DNA of 64,000 bases. Source: Leptolinea sp. UBA5203 (GTDB lineage Bacteria > Chloroflexota > Anaerolineae > Anaerolineales > Anaerolineaceae). The stretch's first letter is position 1; each line of letters starts with the position of its first letter. The stretch spans positions 62,001 to 126,000 of the forward strand of contig DHVR01000068.1 of NCBI GenBank assembly GCA_002412765.1, read 5' to 3'. Positions 59,943 to 64,000 of this stretch are shown in pieces. Both the position numbers and the translations under genes were made by a program. Below the pieces are notes generated by a model. That model was given only the letters and a program-made list of their open reading frames with translations. It made no database searches and had not been told where the DNA came from.

Positions 59943-61180
59943 AAATTCGCTCCATCACAACCTTCTTCCATCCGGGCGATCCCCACACCCCCCTGAAGGA
60001 TTTGGCTGAGGACGTTCACAACCTCAAAAATGCGCTGATCCAGCAAGGCGTCGAAGTACAAACGATCCGCCTGGCCACCCCGCCCTATACCGAATGGCTG
60101 CCTGTTGAATTGAAGGAAAAAATCAAAGCTATTCAGAATTTGGAAGAACAAGCTGAACAATTCGGTTTCAACTATCTCTCCATTGGGCCGGCTGGAATTA
60201 GCGATAAAGCCTGCGCTGAAGAAATCCCCGCCATCCTGCAAACCACAAAAAATGTCTTTGCCACCGCAATCATCGCAGATCAAACCTCCGGGGTTTCTTT
60301 TCCCGCCGTTAAACGTGCTGCCGTTATTATCCACCAAGCCACCACCCTCACACCGGACGGTTTCACCAATTTGCGTTTTGCCGCTCTGGCGAATGTGCCT
60401 GCCGGTATTCCTTTCTTCCCGGCAGCTTATCATTCCGGAACTTCACCAGCCTTTGCCATCGCCATGGAGTGTGCAGACACAGCCGTTACTGCCTTCCAGG
60501 CTGCTCACACCCTGGAGGAAGCTCGAATTTCTCTGCTGACAGAATTGGAATCCGCTGCTGCCAAAATTCAAGAAATCATCGCGCAACATCCCGGAAAATT
60601 AGCCGTTCCCTTTTTGGGTTTTGATTTTTCATTGGCTCCCTTTCCGGAAGAGGAAACCTCCCTTGGCCGCGCATTGGAAGTTTTAGGCGTCCCGCGTATT
60701 GGACAATCTGGTTCCCTGGCAGCCGCGGCCTTCATCGCTGATACCCTGGATCAGGGCACCTGGCTGCGCAGCGGATTCAATGGCCTGATGCTGCCCGTTC
60801 TGGAGGACGCCGTACTGGCTAAACGCTCCATCGAACAGGTGTTAACTCTTAAAGACCTGCTGCTCTATTCAGCTGTATGCGGCGTGGGGCTGGATACCGT
60901 CCCCCTGGCTGGAAATATCACCCATGAGGCCCTGTATGCCATCCTGTTGGACGTAGCCGCACTTTCCACCCGTCTCCATAAACCCCTGACTGCTCGTCTG
61001 ATGCCCGTTCCTGGACTATCCGCCGGGGAGAAAACCCACTTTGATTTTGAGTTTTTTGCCAACGGCGCGGCCCTGGCGGTCTCCTCTGAACCTCTGCAGC
61101 ACTTATTGAGCAGTTCAGAAAATCTGCATCTCCAACCACGCGCCCATCATTCCACACATTGGCAAACAAAAAGCCGCTGA
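59939..61180 (+). CDS. DUF711 (UPF0210) family protein
   Basis: Protein of 413 residues. It opens MKIRSITTFFHPGDPHTPL, the family start, with YLSIGPAGI (about 79-87) and the late Gly-rich segment SAVCGVGLDTVPLAGNI (about 304-320). The function is unknown; structures of relatives look like enzymes of the pyruvate-formate-lyase-like or ACT-linked kind, not established. It overlaps the SpoU gene by 4 bp and ends the three-gene operon. Confidence 0.82.
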   Translation: MKIRSITTFFHPGDPHTPLKDLAEDVHNLKNALIQQGVEVQTIRLATPPYTEWLPVELKEKIKAIQNLEEQAEQFGFNYLSIGPAGISDKACAEEIPAILQTTKNVFATAIIADQTSGVSFPAVKRAAVIIHQATTLTPDGFTNLRFAALANVPAGIPFFPAAYHSGTSPAFAIAMECADTAVTAFQAAHTLEEARISLLTELESAAAKIQEIIAQHPGKLAVPFLGFDFSLAPFPEEETSLGRALEVLGVPRIGQSGSLAAAAFIADTLDQGTWLRSGFNGLMLPVLEDAVLAKRSIEQVLTLKDLLLYSAVCGVGLDTVPLAGNITHEALYAILLDVAALSTRLHKPLTARLMPVPGLSAGEKTHFDFEFFANGAALAVSSEPLQHLLSSSENLHLQPRAHHSTHWQTKSR

Positions 61181-61212
61181 AACCAACGGCTTTGCAAGAT
61201 CTGATTCCATCG

Positions 61213-61241
61213 AAGACGGGAGCAAGGTTTCCGTCTTTTTT
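61213..61241 (+). terminator. Rho-independent terminator of the macrodomain operon
   Basis: AAGACGG (61213-61219) pairs with CCGTCTT (61231-61237), loop of 11 nt, then T run. A second small hairpin AAAGCCG/CGGCTTT lies just before. The tail touches the convergent gene's stop. Confidence 0.72.
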
Positions 61242-61983
61242 ATTGCCTGACCTGTTTCAAATTGATGATCACCAAATTTTTATCACAGGTATTATAGGTA
61301 TCAAAGTAAATCCGGTCTGAAAGGGGTAGATTGGATTGATCCACCAAACGCAGCCAGAAATTATGCACGGTTGCATCCGGGGCATCGCTGATTTTGAATT
61401 CATACCCGGCAGGACCGTATTGCAGCGCGGTTCCCGTCAGGCTGGTCAGCAGGATCGTGCGCCCATTTAGCTGCCCACCCAATTGAATGCCAACGCCGGT
61501 ATAAGGACTGCCTTGAATATCCAGGACTTGTCCGCCTACGCCCATCCAGGTACATACTCCGTCCGTGGTTTGCAGATCTGGTTTAAGAATAGAGGCATCA
61601 ATGGGCGCTGGAGCACTCTGTAAGGCAAACTCATAATAACCGTTGGCGGCGGCTGTAATCACCCCCTCAGGCGTTTCCATGATCAATTCACCATCTGGCA
61701 GCTGAGTAGCCATGATGGCTGTTGAGGTTGCCGTCTCATTGACTGTGACCGTGTCGTTGACCGTTGGTGTCCAGGTGGCAGGTAAACTGTACTGAGTGGG
61801 TGTACTGGTGGGCAAAGTGATGGGTACAGGCATGGTTGGAGGTGGATAGGGATTATAGGATGCAGCCGGGTTTGTGAAGATCATGGCCACAACCACGATA
61901 ATCCCAAGAATCCCCACTACTCCCAAAAAACTTAAGAAGTTCCAAACAGCATCCAGTTTCTTTGCTTTTATTTGCTGAGTCAT
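61240..61983 (-). CDS. Membrane-anchored extracytoplasmic protein of unknown function
   Basis: About 247 residues from the ATG at 61983, with AAAGG 7 bp upstream; an ATG two codons upstream also exists. One transmembrane helix (about 14-34), then a Pro/Thr-rich linker (about 38-85), then an external domain of about 160 residues with two cysteines (VCTWMGVGGQVLDIQG and YNTCDKN). The pattern suggests a beta-sandwich surface domain. No family is recognised. It is followed upstream by the PpiC-type gene in the same direction with 39 bp between them, so the two are probably co-transcribed. Confidence 0.68.
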   Translation of the reverse strand: MTQQIKAKKLDAVWNFLSFLGVVGILGIIVVVAMIFTNPAASYNPYPPPTMPVPITLPTSTPTQYSLPATWTPTVNDTVTVNETATSTAIMATQLPDGELIMETPEGVITAAANGYYEFALQSAPAPIDASILKPDLQTTDGVCTWMGVGGQVLDIQGSPYTGVGIQLGGQLNGRTILLTSLTGTALQYGPAGYEFKISDAPDATVHNFWLRLVDQSNLPLSDRIYFDTYNTCDKNLVIINLKQVRQ

Positions 61984-62028
61984 CTGCATATCCTTTCTGT
62001 TGAAACACTCTCAGGTGATTGTTCTCTG

Positions 62029-62949
62029 CTATTGAGGCAGACTAATTACAATCTGTGATTTCTCACGTTCCGCTTTCAGCCATTCCTGCAAGGCATTTTG
62101 TTGTAGTTTCTTGCGGGCATCCACAGATAATGGATGAATTTCCCGTTCATAAACATACACAATATGGAAACCTAACTCAGTCTCGATAACCGCAGAGAAT
62201 TCCCCGGGCTGTAAAGCGAACACGGCTTCATCCACTGCGGGCTCCAATAAATACCCTTGTGGAAACCAGCCTAAATCGCCACCAGTAAGTGGATCATATT
62301 GATATGCTAGTGTTGCAAATTCCACGCCAACATTGAGTTGATTCAAAATTCCATCGGTAAGTCCCCGGTTTTTCACAAGTATCTGACTTGCACGAATTTG
62401 CTCAGCTTCGGTTGGCACATTATCCGCTATAACTGCCATTTGACAACTCTCCAACATGGAGGTGGCAATGGCAGCTTTGAATTCTTCTTCGGTGTATCCT
62501 TTGGAATCCAACCAGGCGGTTGGTGTAGTTCCTTCCGGTAAATTGCTGATCCATTGGTCCCAATCTTCTTGAACCAGAACCTCATTTGCGGTGCATCCAT
62601 TGCTTAATGCGGCCTGAACCAGAAGCTGTTGATCGATCAATTTATCCAGAACATATGTTTCAGGAACTTCCTGTTGTTGGTTTTGATCAAGCGATTCTTT
62701 AACAATTGAGAATCTCTGTAATTCGCGTTGATATGTCTCCAGCGTGAATCCCTGACCATTGATGATAAATGCCATTGGGATGGGAGTCGCTGAAGCGGTG
62801 GCCGTCGGCAACAGAGCTTCCATTGTTTGCGTCCCAGATATAGGGTCAGAAGCGGGGGAGAGACCATATGAACAGCTGCTAACCCCCACAAATAGGACAA
62901 TACCAATCCAGGCGAAAATGTATTTTGTTATTGCTTTCCTAGTTTTCAT
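62029..62949 (-). CDS. PpiC/SurA-type peptidyl-prolyl isomerase lipoprotein
   Basis: Protein of 306 residues. The lipobox is GVSSC (Cys near 26). An N-terminal helical region (SurA-like, about 60-185) is followed by a parvulin domain (about 185-285): ASQILVKNRG, GGDLGWFPQGYL, and ELGFHIVYVYERE, the standard parvulin blocks. It helps fold exported proteins outside the membrane. A TATAAT box lies 7 bp before the ATG on the minus strand and there is no ribosome site, so the message is probably leaderless. It is followed by the membrane-anchored protein gene. Confidence 0.9.
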   Translation of the reverse strand: MKTRKAITKYIFAWIGIVLFVGVSSCSYGLSPASDPISGTQTMEALLPTATASATPIPMAFIINGQGFTLETYQRELQRFSIVKESLDQNQQQEVPETYVLDKLIDQQLLVQAALSNGCTANEVLVQEDWDQWISNLPEGTTPTAWLDSKGYTEEEFKAAIATSMLESCQMAVIADNVPTEAEQIRASQILVKNRGLTDGILNQLNVGVEFATLAYQYDPLTGGDLGWFPQGYLLEPAVDEAVFALQPGEFSAVIETELGFHIVYVYEREIHPLSVDARKKLQQNALQEWLKAEREKSQIVISLPQ

Positions 62950-63107
62950 TGTAATGATTATACCGTCACCAAAGAGGTTTTACCAGTAATGCCAGGCGGA
63001 TAGGTTTTTATCTAAACGATTTCTGAACGAATTCTTAACAACTCTTGTATGAACAACAGGCTTTTTATCCCCAAATAAATTTTAAGATTAAAGGTTCTCA
63101 TATCTAC

Positions 63108-63136
63108 TTGAATTGGATCTGGTTCTATGTTAAAAT
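63108..63136 (+). promoter_or_regulatory. Promoter of nrdR-nrdJ
   Basis: TTGAAT (63108-63113), a 17-bp spacer and TAAAAT (63131-63136). The predicted start near 63143 lies before the NrdR box. Confidence 0.6.
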
Positions 63137-63175
63137 CTTAATCACTGGCAGATATACACCATAAGAAACAGCTAC

Positions 63176-63191
63176 CCCCTATATATGGGGG
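63176..63191 (+). promoter_or_regulatory. NrdR box
   Basis: CCCCTATATATGGGGG matches the core of the NrdR consensus (C-W-ATATAT-W-G) at 9 of 10 positions, with C/G flanks in place of ACA/TGT. It lies 69 bp before the nrdR start. A weaker ATATA-containing match 31 bp upstream could be the usual second box. This predicts repression of nrdR-nrdJ by NrdR when ATP/dATP levels are high. Confidence 0.6.
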
Positions 63192-63259
63192 ATTCGTTTT
63201 TGTTTGATCCTTATCACGCCCTATTTATTAAAAAAGTCAATTGCATCTGGAGATGAGCT

Positions 63260-63712
63260 TTGCGCTGTCCGTATTGTCAATCCGAAAAGTCAAGCGTCAT
63301 AGACACCTCCCACGATAGTAAAGGGGGAGTAAGACGTCGCAGGGAATGCGACATCTGCCAACAACGATTTACCACCATTGAACGAGCCATCTTGAGCACG
63401 CCCCTGATTATTAAAAAAGATGGGACTCGTGAAGAATTTAACCGTGACAAATTAATGCACGGTATACGTATTGCCTGCGCCAAACGCCCAGTTTCAGCCG
63501 CAGATATTGACCGTTTGATAGGTGAGGTGGAATCTTCCCTCCAACGTCTGGGACGGGCCGAAGCCCCATCCCGCTATATCGGTGATATGGTCATTGCAGG
63601 CTTGAAAGAAATGGATCAGATTGCATATATCCGATATGCGATTGTTTATCTACACATGGATGATTTGGGTGAAATAAAGAAGGAAATCGATCACTTATTA
63701 ACAGAAGGATAA
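63260..63712 (+). CDS. nrdR: Transcriptional repressor NrdR
   Basis: Protein of 150 residues, the family's size. It starts at a TTG with a GGAGATGAG site. The zinc ribbon holds two Cys pairs: RCPYCQSEKSSVIDT and RRECDICQQRFTT. The ATP-cone domain follows (about 46-140) with KKDGTREEFNRDK. NrdR senses ATP and dATP and represses ribonucleotide reductase genes. It lies 6 bp before the reductase gene, so both are one operon, with a box upstream. Confidence 0.96.
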   Translation: MRCPYCQSEKSSVIDTSHDSKGGVRRRRECDICQQRFTTIERAILSTPLIIKKDGTREEFNRDKLMHGIRIACAKRPVSAADIDRLIGEVESSLQRLGRAEAPSRYIGDMVIAGLKEMDQIAYIRYAIVYLHMDDLGEIKKEIDHLLTEG

Positions 63713-63718
63713 AACAGG

Positions 63719-64000
63719 ATGGAAATACTCGAAGCTCTTGCAGCACCCTGCGTAAAACCGACTCCCCCCTTACCGGTAGACCTAGCAAAGATTGACTTGA
63801 CCGATAATTCATTAAAAGTTTTACAAAAAAGATATTTGCGCCGGGATCAAAATGGCCAGGCTGTCGAAAGCGTTGAAGAAATGTTCTGGCGCGTTGCCTA
63901 CCAGATTGCCGTCGTGGAGGATCAATGGCAGGATAGCGATGTCATTTCGCTTGCCAAGTCCTATTATGACCTGATGGTGGAAAAACGTTTCTTCCCCAAT
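63719..64000 (+). CDS. nrdJ: Class II (B12-dependent) ribonucleoside-diphosphate reductase, N-terminal part
   Basis: Starts at an ATG with AGAAGGA upstream and runs off the window; 94 codons are visible. The segment LKVLQKRYLRRDQNGQ followed by ESVEEMFWRVA is the usual opening of adenosylcobalamin-dependent NrdJ. The enzyme makes deoxyribonucleotides in the presence or absence of oxygen. Position directly after nrdR supports the call. No cobalamin riboswitch is seen before the operon. Confidence 0.85.
   Translation, partial: MEILEALAAPCVKPTPPLPVDLAKIDLTDNSLKVLQKRYLRRDQNGQAVESVEEMFWRVAYQIAVVEDQWQDSDVISLAKSYYDLMVEKRFFPN

Noticed and set aside
62950..63259. Cobalamin riboswitch before the B12-dependent reductase operon
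   Set aside because: The B12-box sequence and the expected length are not seen; only a promoter and an NrdR-type box are present.

Overview
The window looks like a chromosomal segment of a Chloroflexota bacterium, most likely of the class Anaerolineae. The reasons are the mix of families: a MoxR/DUF58/DUF4129 cluster, many small lipoproteins with Thr/Pro-rich linkers, a T-box leader on thrS, a class II (B12-dependent) ribonucleotide reductase start, and Bacillus-like LexA and Rex operators. This placement is inference from gene content, not from a marker phylogeny. No rRNA, CRISPR array, integrase or transposase gene is visible.

Layout. 1-6.4 kb: the end of a phosphodiesterase gene, then the phosphate operon read leftwards (pstS-pstC-pstA-pstB-phoU). 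Here pstS encodes two almost identical substrate-binding domains in one lipoprotein, with PhoP-like repeats upstream. 7-11.3 kb: a small Tat-exported protein, then a MoxR ATPase, a DUF58 protein and a DUF4129 membrane protein in one tight operon. 11.3-13.9 kb, leftward: M20 peptidase, VTT membrane protein and uridine kinase. 14.6-20.9 kb: typA, a serine carboxypeptidase, a leaderless XRE regulator, a TolB-like lipoprotein, and a 206-bp nested inverted-repeat element. 21.4-24.5 kb: a visibly AT-rich island of three genes; the last is an AbiJ-like HEPN protein, so this is the best candidate for an accessory (defence-type) locus.

24.7-33.6 kb: lipoproteins, more nested palindromes, two tRNA-Thr genes, a methyltransferase, a NUDIX hydrolase, a diguanylate cyclase-like protein, a flavodoxin, a CAP-LysM surface protein, tiny membrane proteins too short for usual gene calling, and a GT4 glycosyltransferase. 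33.7-38.8 kb: dinB with a LexA-type box, a CBM9-like lipoprotein, and adhE with a Rex box. 39-50.6 kb: a run of regulators with their local targets (NrtR-like; TetR plus membrane protein; AraC plus EamA plus DUF2000; PadR facing a beta-lactamase-fold hydrolase), and small-molecule enzymes (PhzF, VOC, cupin, esterase). 50.7-64 kb: mostly translation and housekeeping: an RNA methyltransferase homologue with altered catalytic motifs, tRNA-Ser, tRNA-Val followed by tandem copies of its own 3' end and terminator, a CPBP protease, the T-box controlled thrS, infC-rpmI-rplT with a rare AUC start on infC, a macrodomain/SpoU/DUF711 operon, a PpiC lipoprotein, and nrdR followed by the start of nrdJ.

How it fits together: several operons carry readable control sites. 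These are PhoP-like for pst, Rex for adhE, LexA for dinB, NrdR for nrdR-nrdJ, a T-box for thrS, and palindromes beside the TetR and PadR genes. Phosphate, redox, DNA damage, dNTP pools and threonine charging are therefore all sensed locally. The most unusual structures are the duplicated PstS, the tRNA-Val tail repeats, the nested inverted-repeat elements and the AT-rich HEPN island.
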